Shown here piece by piece: positions 22,185 to 22,787 of a DNA stretch of 22,787 nt. The DNA lies in NCBI GenBank assembly GCA_002441345.1, contig DJVU01000091.1:22843-45629 (forward strand), written 5' to 3'. Position 1 is the first letter of the stretch. Each line of letters opens with the position of its first letter. Source of the stretch: Bacteroidales bacterium UBA6248 (GTDB lineage Bacteria; Bacteroidota; Bacteroidia; Bacteroidales; Lentimicrobiaceae). The notes below the pieces were generated by a model. That model was not told the DNA's origin. It saw only the letters and a program-made list of their open reading frames with translations, and searched no databases. A program made the position numbers and the translations under genes.

Positions 22185-22787
22185 ATGAAGCATTTCACCA
22201 TTCCTATCTTCGTTCCTGAGCTGGCATGCCCCAACCGCTGCGTGTTCTGTAACCAGCACAGCATTTCGGGTTGCCGCAAACAGCCGGAACCGGATGAGGT
22301 GCGTGATATCATTCTGCAGCATCTGAAAACAATCCCAGATAAGGACGTTCATATTGAAGCCGGTTTTTTTGGGGGAAGTTTCACGGGTATTGAGCCGGAG
22401 TTGCAGGCATTGTATCTGGATGTCGCCCTAAGTTTCGTGTCTTCCGGCCGCATCCACGGTATCCGCCTCAGTACCCGGCCCGACTATATTAACACAGATG
22501 CATTGAAGCTGCTGAAGTCTTACGGTGTTACCACCATCGAGCTCGGGGCGCAATCGCTCGACGATGAGGTGCTGAAACTTTCGGGGCGCGGACATACAGT
22601 CCAGGATGTGGAAATAGCATCGGCCTTGATTTGCGATGCCGGATTTAAGCTGGGCCTCCAGATGATGACCGGCCTTCCCGGCGATACCCCTGAAATGGCC
22701 ATAAAAACCGCCAGGCGGATTGCTGAGCTCAGAGCCGGCTGTACACGGATTTATCCCACCCTGGTCATCAGGGGGACAGAGCTGGAA
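22185..22787 (+). CDS. Elp3-like radical SAM protein, N-terminal part (runs off window)
   Basis: 201 codons from ATG 22185 to the window edge. The Cx3Cx2C cluster motif CPNRCVFC (Cys15, Cys19, Cys22) binds a 4Fe-4S cluster that cleaves S-adenosylmethionine. Other motifs place it in the Elp3/MiaB/NifB group: FFGGSFTGI (61-69), the SAM-binding GGE-like turn; RLSTRPDYI (94-102); IELGAQSLDD (118-127); QMMTGLPGDT (159-168); and IYPTLVIRGTEL (189-200). These match the Elp3-related (COG1243-type) bacterial proteins, often annotated only as radical SAM protein. The substrate is unknown, and whether an acetyltransferase domain follows cannot be seen. Cys30 lies outside the cluster motif. A promoter-like box ends 4 bases before the ATG, and a degraded copy of the start region lies about 150 bases upstream. 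Confidence 0.92.
   Translation, partial: MKHFTIPIFVPELACPNRCVFCNQHSISGCRKQPEPDEVRDIILQHLKTIPDKDVHIEAGFFGGSFTGIEPELQALYLDVALSFVSSGRIHGIRLSTRPDYINTDALKLLKSYGVTTIELGAQSLDDEVLKLSGRGHTVQDVEIASALICDAGFKLGLQMMTGLPGDTPEMAIKTARRIAELRAGCTRIYPTLVIRGTELE

Overview
The window looks like a chromosomal segment of a member of phylum Bacteroidota. The signs are two large secreted proteins with type IX secretion (T9SS) C-terminal sorting domains, a DUF3098 protein, LeuS and LspA with the insertions typical of the phylum, a TraR/DksA protein without its zinc site, the order ftsX-DUF3098-uppP-truB, and -7 promoter elements of the form TAnnTTTG instead of sigma70 boxes. I cannot name a genus. No rRNA, tRNA, CRISPR array, phage gene or transposase was seen.

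Layout. 1-1274 (-): 5' part of leuS. 1275-2046: gene-poor, one doubtful small ORF. 2047-2655 (+): unrecognised secreted protein. 2776-5537 (+): tightly packed ftsX, DUF3098, uppP and truB (cell division/envelope, lipid carrier recycling, tRNA modification). 5571-10183 (-): probable operon ileS, dksA-like, lspA, convergent with truB. 10184-10799: a three-copy repeat just beyond the 3' end of the next gene. 10800-12428 and 12487-17397 (-): two T9SS cargo genes, a beta-propeller-like repeat protein and a 1636-residue multidomain protein with a zinc-metalloprotease motif and a beta-helix. A terminator-like hairpin lies between them. 17398-18559: AT-rich intergenic region with several inverted repeats. 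18560-21863 (+): an OPT-family oligopeptide transporter and peptidase T, a plausible pair for peptide uptake and breakdown. 21864-22184: a partial duplication of the 5' end and promoter of the following gene. 22185-22787 (+): 5' part of an Elp3-like radical SAM gene.

Housekeeping genes are moderately GC-rich. Much of the T9SS pair is clearly more AT-rich, with abrupt GC-rich patches inside the coding sequences, which suggests recombination of modules. I found no convincing new multi-gene system. The most interesting signals are the decayed promoter/start duplication before the radical SAM gene, the metalloprotease/beta-helix T9SS protein with its inverted repeats upstream, and a TAnnTTYGC promoter element shared by five gene starts and the duplicated remnant.
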